DNA of 64,000 bases. Source: Gordonia liuliyuniae. Its GTDB lineage: Bacteria > Actinomycetota > Actinomycetes > Mycobacteriales > Mycobacteriaceae. Positions 1 to 8,310 of this stretch are shown here, piece by piece. Location: contig NZ_JAKKOT010000003.1 in the NCBI RefSeq assembly GCF_021739025.1, positions 1-64,000 on the forward strand. Direction: 5' to 3'. The position numbers were made by a program, and so were the translations under genes. Position 1 is the stretch's first letter. Each line of letters begins with the position of its first letter. The notes beneath the pieces were generated by a model. That model was not told where the DNA came from. It did no database searches and was given only the letters and a program-made list of their open reading frames with translations.

Positions 1-93
1 CAGCGAGTCACCGGCCTCGCGTTCGACGGCGGTGGGTGGAGCGAGTTCATCGACAATGTGGTCGGCGAATTCGCGAACAGTGGAAGCGAACAT
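1..93 (-). CDS. 5' fragment of an unidentified protein
   Basis: An open frame starts at ATG 93 on the minus strand and runs off the left edge after 31 codons. A good Shine-Dalgarno (GGAGG, about 6-7 nt upstream) supports the start. The visible residues begin MFASTVREFADHIVDELAPP, an acidic, helical N terminus with no signal peptide. This is too little to name a family. An acyl-CoA dehydrogenase-like or other soluble enzyme N terminus would be compatible, but that is a guess. The upstream region is the 650-bp non-coding stretch described separately, so it probably has its own promoter. Confidence 0.6.
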   Translation of the reverse strand, partial: MFASTVREFADHIVDELAPPTAVEREAGDSL

Positions 94-441
94 GACAGGA
101 CCTCCTTCGATCCAGGACTTCAGCGACTACGTGGGGCCGGTTGTCGGCGCGCTCGAACCACGGCACCCTGCCGTGGGTTGAGCGAACGACGTGGACCGAA
201 CCCCACCCCGTGTGGGGTGCCGGGCACCACCCCGGCAAGTGCCGCCGTAGCCCTCCCGCGGCTCGCACTCTCACCCGAGGAACGAGCAGTCTGTAACGGG
301 TTCGCCTGGACTGCGGCGCGCTATCGAATTGTCAAAGAACACCTGGCTCCCGACACGTTCTCGAGAACTACAAGTATGATATAACTCACCTCCGACAAAA
401 ACGTACGTTCGAACAACGAGTGCCCGAAAAGCGTGCCGCCC

Positions 442-479
442 CGCCGCCTTCCCGCTACCCCGCCGCCTTCCCGCTACCC
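442..479. repeat. 19-bp tandem repeat, two perfect copies
   Basis: The unit CGCCGCCTTCCCGCTACCC occurs at 442-460 and 461-479, and a decayed third copy (TCTGCCTTCCCGC) runs into the inverted repeat that starts at 487. The word CTTCCCGCTA is shared with the arms of that inverted repeat, so the two elements probably arose from each other. Confidence 0.85.
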
Positions 480-486
480 CTCTGCC

Positions 487-555
487 TTCCCGCGAACGCT
501 CTCGCTTCCCGCTACTGGACTGTCCAATAGCGGGAAGCGAGAACGTTCGCGGGAA
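487..555. repeat. Long inverted repeat, 28-bp arms
   Basis: Arms 487-514 and 528-555 are reverse complements over 28 bp with one mismatch, around a 13-nt loop (515-527). The arms start TTCCCGCGAACG and end CTTCCCGCTA. No run of T follows on either side, so it is not a classical intrinsic terminator, although such a stem could stop or stabilise transcripts of the ATPase gene whose stop is at 747. Confidence 0.85.
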
Positions 556-746
556 CGCACGACGTTCGCGAGAACAGGCCGCCCACCCCGGCGTCTCCAG
601 GAGTCTGGTCCTGCGGATCGCTCATCGTTTCCCTCTCGTCGTGCGGCACGTCGCCGCGTGCTCGAGTACCCGCCGAACCTGTCAGGAGACTGGGAGCGAG
701 GTGCCGAAGTGCTGGACCCGCAGGCTCCGGAACAGACGGAACCGCG

Positions 747-2987
747 TCAGTCTGTGCGGCGTTGCGCGTACGCCTCGAGTTCGGCGACCTGATCTGGGTC
801 GAGAGAGGGACGGACCGTGGCGCGCGCGGTCTCCACATCGTCCACCGTGACAGTCGCGGCCTCGATGTCCCGACGCATGGCGGCCAGCGCAGACTCCCGG
901 AGCAGCGCCGAGCAGTCCGCAGCCGAGTACCCGTCGAGCTCGGTGGCCAATCGATCGAGATCGACACCGTCGAGTGGGACGTTGCGCGACGCAGCGCGCA
1001 GGATGTCGGCGCGGGCGGCGGCGTCGGGTGGCGGTACGAACACGAGACGTTCGAGGCGGCCCGGTCGCAGCAGCGCGGGGTCGATCAGGTCGGGCCGGTT
1101 CGTCGCGCCGAGCACGACCACGTCCGAGAGCGGCTCGGCGCCGTCCAGTTCGGTGAGGAGCGCGGCCACCACACGGTCCGCGACCCCCGAATCGGTCGAG
1201 CCGCCGCGGCGGGGTGCGAGCGCGTCGACCTCGTCGAGGAAGATCAGCGACGGAGCCGACTCGCGGGCACGGGCGAACAGATCGCGGACGGCACGTTCGG
1301 ACGACCCGACCCATTTGTCGAGGAGTTCGGCACCCTTCACCGTGTGCACCGACAGTCGGCCGGACGCGGCGAGCGCACGAACCACGAACGTCTTCCCACA
1401 GCCCGGAGGGCCGTACAGCAGCACGCCGCGCGGAGGCTCCACCCCGAGCCGGGTAAAGGTGTCGGGGTGCTGCAGCGGCCACAGCACCGCCTCGGTGAGG
1501 GCCTGACGTGTCTCGACCATGTCGCCGACGTCGTCGAGCGTGACCGAGCCGAGGGCGACGTCTGGCGACTCGTTGCGGGACGTCGGACGGATCACGGTGA
1601 GGGCTTCGGTCAGGTCGGCGGTGCGCAGCGCCGGCTCGGTCTCGTCGGTCGCGGCACGGGCCGCGGCGCGCAAGGCCGCGTCGCGGACGACGGCGGCCAG
1701 ATCGGCGGCGACGAAGCCCGGCGTGTGGGCGGCGACGTCGTCGACGTCGAGTCGGCCGTCGGTGGGCACGTCGGTGAGGATCGCGCCGAGCAGTCGGGCT
1801 CGCAGGTCGGCGTCGGGCAGTCCGATCGACAGCGAACGGTCGCACAGGTCGGGGGCGCGCAGACGCCGATCGATCGCGGCGGGGTCCGCGCTGGTGGCCA
1901 CGAGAGCGACGACGCCGGATGCGATCGCGTCCCGAAGGTCGTCGAGGATCAACGTCGAGACGGGGTCGGGCACAGCCGGGAGGAGTGCGTCGACCTCCGG
2001 GATCAGGAGGACGCCGGGGCCCTGCGCGCGGAGTCGGGCGACGGCGTCGGCGACCGCAGCGCGTCGCCCCTCTGCGGTGAGGGCTCCAGTCGTCGGACCG
2101 TCCAGTTCGATGAACGGACGGTGCGCGCACACCGCCCGGACCACCGTCGTCTTGCCGACTCCGGCCGGTCCGGTCACGAGGACGCCCAGACGCGGCTGCG
2201 CTCCGAGGGACCGGAGGATGTCCGGGGTGTCGAGCGTGACCGCCAACCATTCGGTGAGCCGACTGACCTGCGAGTCGACGCCGACGAGTTCGGAGACGGG
2301 CCGGACCGGACGTGGCGACTGGTCGCGCGCCGTCGCCGGGGACGACGTGGACGCGCCGACGGGCTCGGGGGCGCTCGCAGTGGCGGGCGGCTCGACAACC
2401 GGGTGCGGCGCCGCCCCCGGCACGGCGTGCCGACCGGCCCATAGGGCCGCCGTCCCAGTCTGCACGCTGACCGGTCCAGCAGGTTCGGTCGCGGTGACGG
2501 TGAGGAGCTCGTTGGTCCACGTGATGCCGAGCGTGTTCGCCAGTGACCGGGTCGCCGGACTCGCCGACAGTTCCGGTCCGAGATCGCGCGGAAGCAGTGC
2601 GACGGTGTCTCCGACGGCCAGGATCTTGCCGAGCAGCGCGCGCCGCAGCGTGGCCTCGGCGACCACCGACATGGCGACGGAGGACCCGCGCACCGTGACG
2701 CGAGAGGCACCCTGCACGAGCGCCGGCCCGACGACGACCTGCGCGTTCTCCCGGACCCCGAGGTTGGTGAAGGTGATGTCGTCGAGCAGCAGCACGCCCG
2801 GTGGGACGTCGCCGGCTGCGCGCGCCACGACCGCGGTCATCGTCCGCGCACCGGTCATGCCGATCGCGTCCCACTCGGTCAACGACAGCGCCGCCAGTAC
2901 CTCCGGGTGGACCCGCACCAAGCCTCGACGCGAGTCGGCCGCCGACGTGTTCAGTCGGGCGGTCAGAGTCAACGTCGGCCGCGTCAC
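747..2987 (-). CDS. Cdc48-like AAA+ ATPase with two AAA domains
   Basis: A 746-residue protein resembling bacterial Cdc48/p97-like ATPases (M. tuberculosis Rv0435c type), cytosolic hexameric unfoldases or remodellers of unknown substrate. The N-terminal part (about 1-190) is a double-psi-barrel-like N domain. AAA domain 1 has Walker A GPAGVGKT at 273-280, but its Walker B reads LLIPEVD, with Pro330 where Asp is expected. AAA domain 2 has Walker A GPPGCGKT (526-533), pore loop around KWVG (558-561), Walker B LIFLDEVD (581-588) and arginine fingers near 641-644. I chose GTG 2987 because GGAGGG lies just upstream, inside the end of pssA, and because upstream codons are low-complexity. It is the last gene of a psd-pssA-ATPase operon with a 4-nt gap to pssA. 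Confidence 0.9.
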   Translation of the reverse strand: MTRPTLTLTARLNTSAADSRRGLVRVHPEVLAALSLTEWDAIGMTGARTMTAVVARAAGDVPPGVLLLDDITFTNLGVRENAQVVVGPALVQGASRVTVRGSSVAMSVVAEATLRRALLGKILAVGDTVALLPRDLGPELSASPATRSLANTLGITWTNELLTVTATEPAGPVSVQTGTAALWAGRHAVPGAAPHPVVEPPATASAPEPVGASTSSPATARDQSPRPVRPVSELVGVDSQVSRLTEWLAVTLDTPDILRSLGAQPRLGVLVTGPAGVGKTTVVRAVCAHRPFIELDGPTTGALTAEGRRAAVADAVARLRAQGPGVLLIPEVDALLPAVPDPVSTLILDDLRDAIASGVVALVATSADPAAIDRRLRAPDLCDRSLSIGLPDADLRARLLGAILTDVPTDGRLDVDDVAAHTPGFVAADLAAVVRDAALRAAARAATDETEPALRTADLTEALTVIRPTSRNESPDVALGSVTLDDVGDMVETRQALTEAVLWPLQHPDTFTRLGVEPPRGVLLYGPPGCGKTFVVRALAASGRLSVHTVKGAELLDKWVGSSERAVRDLFARARESAPSLIFLDEVDALAPRRGGSTDSGVADRVVAALLTELDGAEPLSDVVVLGATNRPDLIDPALLRPGRLERLVFVPPPDAAARADILRAASRNVPLDGVDLDRLATELDGYSAADCSALLRESALAAMRRDIEAATVTVDDVETARATVRPSLDPDQVAELEAYAQRRTD

Positions 2988-2991
2988 CGGG

Positions 2992-4029
2992 TCAGCCCTC
3001 CGAGTCCGCGGATACCGGCGTGGTCGGGGCTCCGGGGGCCTCCGGTGCCCCGGGGCGACGCAAGCCGAGTCGAGCCGCCGAGGCCTTCCGGGGACCAGTG
3101 TGTCGGCGCACGCCGCCCGCACGTCGTTCGTCACGTCGCTGGATACGGCGGTCCCGCGGCGGTGCGTCCCAGTGCTCGGGATGCGAAGCCACCCACCGCT
3201 GCATCCGCCACGCGAAGGGGATGTGGATGAGGTACGCGGCGACCACGACCATCATCAGGATGTACGGGAACGTCATCAAGAGCGCGGCGGCCGCGGCGAC
3301 GACGATGAGCAGCCCGGCGAGTGCGCTCGGGCGGACCCTCGCCGACTTGAACGACAGCGTCGGGCAGCGGCTCACCGCGAGGATCGACACGAAGATCATC
3401 CACACGCCGACGGCCACCGTCGACGTCCACCAGCCGTCGCCGAAGTGCTGCAAGACGCCGACCGGCAGCAACGCAGTCAATGCGGCGATCGGCGCCGGAA
3501 CACCGACGAAGAAGTCCCTCGTGTATCCGGGGGCGTCGTCGTCGTCGAGCAGCGTGTTGAATCTGGCCAACCGCAGGATGATCGCCGCGCAGTAGATGAG
3601 GACGAGGATCCAGCCGAGGTCCTGGGCGGCGCCGTCCTGGTCGCGCAGCACCGTCGAGTAGACGATGAGTGCGGGCGCGACACCGAAGTTGACGGCGTCC
3701 GCGAGGGAGTCGATCTCGGCGCCGATCTTGGTGGTGGCGCCCATGAGGCGGGCGACGCGGCCGTCGAGACCGTCGAGGATCGCTGCGGCGACGAGCAGCG
3801 CGAGCGCGGTGTCGACGTTGCCTGCATCGGCCGAGCGGACCGCGGTGAGACCTGCACAGAGCGCGAGGATCGTGAGCGCCGACGGCAGGAACATGCGACC
3901 GTCGCGCAGCGACCGGCGACGTGTGTCGTCGGGCCGGCCCGTCCGACGGCCGGCCACCCGCAGCCTGCGCCGCGGACTCCCGTCTCGGCGGAGTCGGCCG
4001 GGACCGCGTGGGGCCGTCGCGCTGGGCAT
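2992..4029 (-). CDS. pssA: CDP-diacylglycerol-serine O-phosphatidyltransferase
   Basis: Integral membrane enzyme that makes phosphatidylserine from CDP-diacylglycerol and serine, the substrate of the adjacent decarboxylase. The CDP-alcohol phosphotransferase signature DG-x2-AR-x8-G-x3-D-x3-D is intact, from DGRVAR to DSLAD, and is followed by several hydrophobic segments. The start ATG 4029 overlaps the psd stop (TGATG), indicating translational coupling. At 345 residues it is longer than the M. tuberculosis protein (286). The extra length is an Arg-rich N terminus of about 40 residues and a basic, low-complexity tail of about 65 residues. An internal start (ATG before FLPSALTIL) would give a more usual N terminus and cannot be excluded. 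Confidence 0.93.
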   Translation of the reverse strand: MPSATAPRGPGRLRRDGSPRRRLRVAGRRTGRPDDTRRRSLRDGRMFLPSALTILALCAGLTAVRSADAGNVDTALALLVAAAILDGLDGRVARLMGATTKIGAEIDSLADAVNFGVAPALIVYSTVLRDQDGAAQDLGWILVLIYCAAIILRLARFNTLLDDDDAPGYTRDFFVGVPAPIAALTALLPVGVLQHFGDGWWTSTVAVGVWMIFVSILAVSRCPTLSFKSARVRPSALAGLLIVVAAAAALLMTFPYILMMVVVAAYLIHIPFAWRMQRWVASHPEHWDAPPRDRRIQRRDERRAGGVRRHTGPRKASAARLGLRRPGAPEAPGAPTTPVSADSEG

Positions 4030-4760
4030 CAGGTGAGATCCGCGAAGACGGTTTCCGCGCCCACCGCGCGCTGGCCGACAGACACCTTCGGGACGCTGCC
4101 CGCGGGCAGGTAGACGTCGACGCGTGACCCGAAGCGGATCAGGCCGTATGTGTCGCCGAGCGTCAACTCGTCGCCGACTGAGGCGTCGTTGACGATGCGG
4201 CGAGCCAGAAGCCCGGCGATCTGGACGACGCCGACCTGCGGTCCGGATCCGTCGGCGCCGGTCGCGATGGTCATCGATGTCCGCTCGTTCGCAGTGCTCG
4301 CCTCGGGCAGGTCCGCGGACAGGAACTCGCCTGGCTTGTGCGCCACCGACACCACTCGGCCCGCGATCGGGACACGCTGGACGTGGACGTCGAAGATCGA
4401 GAGGAACGTGCAGATGCGCGGCAACGGTCGGTCGCCGAGTCCGAGCTCCGGATGGGGGACGGCCTCGTCGACCAGCGCGATCGCGCCGTCCGCCGGGGCG
4501 ACGACCAGCCCGGCGCCGGTGGGCGGCACGCGGGACGGATGCCGGAAGAACAATGCCGACGCTGCGGCCGTCGCCGCCGCCGACCGGGCGAGCCACGGAT
4601 GTCTGCGTCCGAGGAGTGCGACGGCGGCCGGCGCGGCGACGAACGGCAGTCCGCGGCGGTGGACGGGTGGAACCGTCGAGTTGAATAGGTCGACCAGGTG
4701 TGCGACACCGGTGCGATCGTCGGGTTGTGCGGGGCGTCGTGCCACCGGGAGTCTCCTCAC
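4029..4760 (-). CDS. psd: Phosphatidylserine decarboxylase proenzyme
   Basis: Converts phosphatidylserine to phosphatidylethanolamine at the membrane. The protein cleaves itself before a serine that becomes the pyruvoyl cofactor; the corresponding motif here is FGSRVDVYLP near the C terminus (the GS pair). Other family marks are VAPADG, FLSIFDVHVQR and NERTS. I chose GTG 4760 (243 residues) because GGAGGAG sits 7 nt upstream. A TTG at 4778 and a GTG at 4745 are alternatives. It is the first gene of the psd-pssA-ATPase operon, the same order as in mycobacteria (Rv0437c-Rv0435c). Confidence 0.93.
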   Translation of the reverse strand: MRRLPVARRPAQPDDRTGVAHLVDLFNSTVPPVHRRGLPFVAAPAAVALLGRRHPWLARSAAATAAASALFFRHPSRVPPTGAGLVVAPADGAIALVDEAVPHPELGLGDRPLPRICTFLSIFDVHVQRVPIAGRVVSVAHKPGEFLSADLPEASTANERTSMTIATGADGSGPQVGVVQIAGLLARRIVNDASVGDELTLGDTYGLIRFGSRVDVYLPAGSVPKVSVGQRAVGAETVFADLT

Positions 4761-4883
4761 CTCTGGCTCCTCCGGCAACCTCGACCGGGAGCTCTGCGTT
4801 GCTGCAAGCTTAGGCGGAGCCCGCCGCTCGAGCGAAGTCGAGACCCCCGCCGCCGACCGAGCGGAGTCTGTCGAGGCGCCCGG

Positions 4884-5345
4884 TTATGCGCTTTCCGCTG
4901 CGCGCTTCACTTTGTCGAGCGTCTCGCGGATGCCTGCGCGGAGTTCGTCCTCGAACGAGTCGTTGCCGCCGAACACCTTGTCGACGAGGAACGACGACAC
5001 GGCGGTGGTCTTGCCGCCTGCCGCCGCGCGCTGCTCGGTGACGCGTGATCCGGTCGCGGTCGGCTCGATCCGGTACGACCACACGGTGTGGTTCTCGGTG
5101 ATGCGGAAGGCGATCTCGCGGTTCGGCTCGAAGGCGACGACCTTGGCGCTCGTCGGCCAGACCAGTGGGCCGCGACGGTTGACGTTCAGGGTGCGGGCTC
5201 CCTGCTTCACGTCGCCGCCGAAGACGATCATCTTCTTGCACTGAGGGCTCCACTCGCCCATCCGCTTGAGGTCGCTGATGACCGACCAGACGGCTTCGGG
5301 GGACGCGTCGATCTCGATGGAGTCTTCAATGATGGGTGCAGCCAC
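4884..5345 (-). CDS. SRPBCC (START-like) domain protein
   Basis: A 153-residue protein of the polyketide cyclase/dehydrase-like SRPBCC fold. It opens with the usual strand IEDSIEIDASPEAVWSVISD, has a mid-domain KVVAFEPNREIAFRI strand, and ends in a long helix. Such proteins bind small hydrophobic ligands; the ligand and role here are unknown. The start GTG 5345 is supported by GGAAGGA 7 nt upstream. The 123 bp between its stop and psd hold short palindromic words (CTCGA...TCGAG at about 4828-4843) but no gene. It is not overlapped by its neighbours, so it may be its own transcription unit. Confidence 0.85.
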   Translation of the reverse strand: MAAPIIEDSIEIDASPEAVWSVISDLKRMGEWSPQCKKMIVFGGDVKQGARTLNVNRRGPLVWPTSAKVVAFEPNREIAFRITENHTVWSYRIEPTATGSRVTEQRAAAGGKTTAVSSFLVDKVFGGNDSFEDELRAGIRETLDKVKRAAESA

Positions 5346-5416
5346 GGGGGTTCCTTCCAACGGTGTAGTGCCCGTCACGATAGACCAGTTGCCGTGACAG
5401 GCGGTAACGCCGGTAG

Positions 5417-5461
5417 GTCCAACAGCCCAGTGTTCTACAGCGCGGCGTTTTACAGTGCCGC
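5417..5461 (-). repeat. 15-bp degenerate tandem repeat over the DUF350 stop codon
   Basis: Three 15-bp units (5447-5461, 5432-5446, 5417-5431) share the pattern G-C-[x]-CTGT-[A/T]. On the minus strand the first carries the real stop (CTG TAA AAC) and the second a second in-frame stop (CTG TAG AAC). The third has CTG TTG GAC. Because 15 is a multiple of three, the copies preserve the reading frame. Confidence 0.7.
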
Positions 5462-5890
5462 GGCGACGAACAGTCCGATCGCCACGAACACGACCGCGTT
5501 GAGCCATGCGGCTCGCGAATAGCCGCCGTCGGACTCGTCGAGCAGCACCGAACCGAGCCTGCCTGGGGTGAGCCAGTCGACGAGGACGAACGAGAACATC
5601 ATCAAGGCGATCGTCGCGACGCCGTAGCCGAGCGTGAACAGGATGCCTTTCCACAGTTCGAAGCCGGTGGACGCGCCGATGCCCGCGGCGATCGCGATCG
5701 CGAGGCCCGCGGCCTGCGCGACCGCCAGCACCACGGCCGACCGGTTCTGCTCCACCCACACCTTGGTGCGGAGGCTGCCGGGCGTCACCAGGTCGAGCGC
5801 CACGAATCCGAGGATGAGGAGCGCGATCGACAGCAGGCCGTACGACGTGAGGTCGGCGATGTCGCTACGGAAGATCTCCAGCGGTTCCAT
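5450..5890 (-). CDS. DUF350 family membrane protein
   Basis: A 146-residue protein with four predicted membrane segments, arranged as two pairs: about 17-37 and 50-72, then 83-106 and 125-145. It has the DUF350 internal duplication; LDLVTPGSL and VDWLTPGRL are the matching loops of the two halves. Function is unknown; relatives are often found with potassium-channel-like or phospholipid genes. A minus-strand TAGAGT box (5902-5897) lies 6 nt before ATG 5890, suggesting a leaderless transcript. The stop codon lies in a 15-bp tandem repeat. Confidence 0.88.
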   Translation of the reverse strand: MEPLEIFRSDIADLTSYGLLSIALLILGFVALDLVTPGSLRTKVWVEQNRSAVVLAVAQAAGLAIAIAAGIGASTGFELWKGILFTLGYGVATIALMMFSFVLVDWLTPGRLGSVLLDESDGGYSRAAWLNAVVFVAIGLFVAAAL

Positions 5891-5906
5891 GCGATGACTC
5901 TAGCGG

Positions 5907-7022
5907 TCAGCCGACAGTCACCATCTCCCAATCGGCGACGGAACCGGACAGCCGTGCGAGATGGCTGTCGGCGTCGCCGAGCGTGTGCGAGATGGCGGTG
6001 AGCCTGCTGACGTAGTGGCCGATCGGGTACTCGGCTGTCATGCCGATGCCGCCGTGCATCTGCACCGCTTCCTGGCCGACATGACGGCCACTCCGGCAGA
6101 TCTGCAGCTTGGCCCGGGATGCGGTGATCGGGTCGTAGTCGCCGTCGGCGAGCGACGCGGTGAAGTACGTGCTCATGCTGCGGGCGAGTTCAGCGGACAC
6201 GAACATGTCCGCTGCCCGGTGCGACAACGCCTGAAAGGTGGCGAGCGGGACGCCGAACTGCTTGCGCGACTTCAGATACTCGGTGGTCATTTCGAGGGCG
6301 CGGGTCATGGCGCCGACCGCTTCGGCGCACAGCGCCGACTGGGTGGCGACGTCGACGTCGGCGATGACCTGCGATGCGTCGCCGTCCCCGAGTCGGGTGC
6401 CGGGCGCCCCGGACAGGTCGAGTTGCGCGCCGCGTCGACGGTCGTGCGTGCGGTACGCGGTACGGGTGAGGCCGTCGGCGTCGGCGGCCACCAGGTACAG
6501 GCCGATGGCGCCGTCCGGTTCGCGGGCCGAGACGACGAAGGTGTCGGCGCAGTCGCCGTGGTCGACGAGCGTTTTGACGCCGGTCAGTCGGCCGCACACA
6601 GCGGTGGTCGCCACCGCTGTGTGCGGCCACCGGTCGCCGGCTTCGGTGTGTGCGAACGCCAGCATCCGCTCGCCGGACGACAGTCCTTCGACGATCTCGG
6701 TGCGGGTCGCGTCGTCGGCGGTCCGGGCGACGAGCATGCCGGGGACGACGACGGAGCCGAGGAGGGGTTCGGGAGCCAGGCTCGCGCCGACCTCCTCCAT
6801 CACCACTGAGAGCTCTTCGGGGCCTGCGCCCATCCCGCCGTCGGCTTCGCTGAAGACCAGCCCGAGGATGCCGATCTCGGCGAGGGAGCGCCACACGTCG
6901 CGGCTCCACCCGAGGTCGGTGTCGGTCACCGCGCGGAGCCTCTCCACGTCGTAGGCGGAGGTCAGGACGTCGCGCACGGTGTCGCGCAACATCACCTGTT
7001 CGTCAGACAGATCGAATTCCAT
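5907..7022 (-). CDS. Acyl-CoA dehydrogenase (short partner subunit)
   Basis: A 371-residue FadE-type flavoprotein that oxidises an acyl-CoA thioester at the alpha-beta bond. The fold runs from the N-terminal helical domain (FDLSDEQVMLRDTVRDVL), through the middle beta domain, to the C-terminal helical domain with SRKQFGVPLATFQALSHRAADM and the FAD-contact motif QMHGGIGMTAEYPIGHY. It lies 24 bp downstream of a second, longer acyl-CoA dehydrogenase. In actinobacteria such adjacent unlike pairs commonly form alpha2-beta2 enzymes for side-chain (for example steroid) or branched substrates. That pairing is inferred, and the substrate is unknown. Confidence 0.9.
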   Translation of the reverse strand: MEFDLSDEQVMLRDTVRDVLTSAYDVERLRAVTDTDLGWSRDVWRSLAEIGILGLVFSEADGGMGAGPEELSVVMEEVGASLAPEPLLGSVVVPGMLVARTADDATRTEIVEGLSSGERMLAFAHTEAGDRWPHTAVATTAVCGRLTGVKTLVDHGDCADTFVVSAREPDGAIGLYLVAADADGLTRTAYRTHDRRRGAQLDLSGAPGTRLGDGDASQVIADVDVATQSALCAEAVGAMTRALEMTTEYLKSRKQFGVPLATFQALSHRAADMFVSAELARSMSTYFTASLADGDYDPITASRAKLQICRSGRHVGQEAVQMHGGIGMTAEYPIGHYVSRLTAISHTLGDADSHLARLSGSVADWEMVTVG

Positions 7023-7046
7023 TGTGTTCCTTGAAATCTGGGAGGG

Positions 7047-8243
7047 CTACAGCCCGAGGACGGCCTTGTCGATGATCTGGCGTTGCACTTCCGATGAGCC
7101 GCCGTAGATCGTGACCTTGCGGTAGTTGAGGTAGGTCGGAACCGTGCGCTGTGCCCACTCGGGCGACAGCACGTCGGCGGTCCCGTTGGCGGCCGCCGAG
7201 TCGACGGCTGCGACGGGCACCGAGTCCGGTCCGGCGATGTCGGCGAGCAGTTCCATGGCATCCTGCTGCAGTTGCGAACCGCGTAGTTTCAACAGTGACG
7301 ACGCCGGGTTCTGCTTCCCGTTGGCCGAGCCGGCCACCACGCGCAGCTGGGTGATCTCAAGGGCGAGGAGTTGGTTCTCGAGATCGGCCAGGCGGGAGGC
7401 GATGGCGGGATCGTCGAGCAGGGTCCCGGTCGGGGTCGTGATCTCGGCGGCGAGTTTCTTAGCGCGCGCCAGCTTCGTCTTGGTGTAGCCGACGCGGGCG
7501 ATGCCCGACCGTTCGTTGCCGAGTAGGAACTTGGCGATCGTCCAGCCCTGGTTCTCTTCGCCGACGAGGTTCTCGACGGGGACGCGCACGTCGCTGAAGA
7601 AGACCTCGTTCACTTCGTGGCTGCCGTCGATCAACTGGATCGGACGCATCTCGATGCCCGGCGTGTCCAGGTCGATGAGCAGGAAGCTGATACCGGCCTG
7701 CTTCTTCACGTCGGGGTCGGTACGGACGAGCATGAAGATCCAGTCGGCGTACTGGCCGAGCGTCGTCCACGTCTTCTGGCCGTTGACGACGTAGTGGTCG
7801 CCGTCGCGGACGGCGCGCGTCTTGAGCGATGCGAGGTCGCTGCCTGCCTCGGGTTCAGAGAAGCCCTGGCACCACCACAGGTCCAGGTTTCGGGTGGCGG
7901 GCAGGTACTTCTCTTTCTGCTCGTCATTGCCGAAGTGCGCGATGACGGGCCCGACCATGCCCGCGTTGAACGGGAGGAGGTCGGGCACGAAGTTGAGCGC
8001 CATCTCCTCGCGCCAGATGTGGTGTTGTACGGGAGTCCAGTCCTGGCCACCCGCCTCGACCGGCCACGCCGGAACGGCGATGCCGCGCTTGTTCAGGAGC
8101 TGTGTGGTGGTGACGACGTCGTCCGGGTAGATCGTCTTGCCTTCGGCATTGCGGCGACGGATGTCTTCGGGGATCTCGGTGGTGAAGAATTCGCGGAGCT
8201 CGGCCCGGAACGCTTCCTCCTCGGGGGTGAAACGAAGCTGCAT
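7047..8243 (-). CDS. Acyl-CoA dehydrogenase (long partner subunit)
   Basis: A 398-residue FadE-type enzyme. Recognisable are the substrate/FAD loops WWCQGFSEPEAGSDLASLKT and GQKTWTTLGQYADW, the middle domain with HEVNEVFFSDVRVPVENLVGEENQGW, and the C-terminal GGSSEVQRQIIDKAVLGL. The last is the usual FadE C-terminal signature. It is first in a two-gene unit with the shorter dehydrogenase and diverges from the amidase at 8311. The 67-bp spacer must hold both promoters. Start ATG 8243 has only a weak Shine-Dalgarno. Confidence 0.92.
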   Translation of the reverse strand: MQLRFTPEEEAFRAELREFFTTEIPEDIRRRNAEGKTIYPDDVVTTTQLLNKRGIAVPAWPVEAGGQDWTPVQHHIWREEMALNFVPDLLPFNAGMVGPVIAHFGNDEQKEKYLPATRNLDLWWCQGFSEPEAGSDLASLKTRAVRDGDHYVVNGQKTWTTLGQYADWIFMLVRTDPDVKKQAGISFLLIDLDTPGIEMRPIQLIDGSHEVNEVFFSDVRVPVENLVGEENQGWTIAKFLLGNERSGIARVGYTKTKLARAKKLAAEITTPTGTLLDDPAIASRLADLENQLLALEITQLRVVAGSANGKQNPASSLLKLRGSQLQQDAMELLADIAGPDSVPVAAVDSAAANGTADVLSPEWAQRTVPTYLNYRKVTIYGGSSEVQRQIIDKAVLGL

Positions 8244-8310
8244 ACTCCAGTCCTACTCCGAAGTAACTCGTCGTGTCGCGATTCGATGGAAGGAAGTACC
8301 GTCATGAGGC

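Larger units (their letters stand above)
94..746. other. Non-coding stretch with repeats and leader structure
   Basis: No convincing gene lies here; open frames in it are compositional. It holds a 19-bp tandem repeat (442-479) and a 28-bp inverted repeat (487-555), listed separately. Nearer the minus-strand gene at 93 are two overlapping hairpins: a 7-bp stem at 200-206/212-218 and a 6-bp stem at 216-221/223-228. They share bases 216-218, so they cannot form together. An AT-rich segment at about 365-400 (minus strand TATCATACTT) is the only promoter-like sequence. It would give the gene at 93 an unusually long 5' leader of more than 250 nt. Confidence 0.45.

Noticed and set aside
395..420. 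LexA (SOS) box near GTTCGAAC at about 410
   Set aside because: The mycobacterial-type box needs TCGAAC-N4-GTTCGA; only a single 8-bp palindrome is present.
1519..4113. Very long plus-strand open frame opposite the ATPase and pssA
   Set aside because: It has no recognisable domain, runs antisense to three well-supported genes, and is of the Arg/Ser/Thr-rich type that high GC produces.
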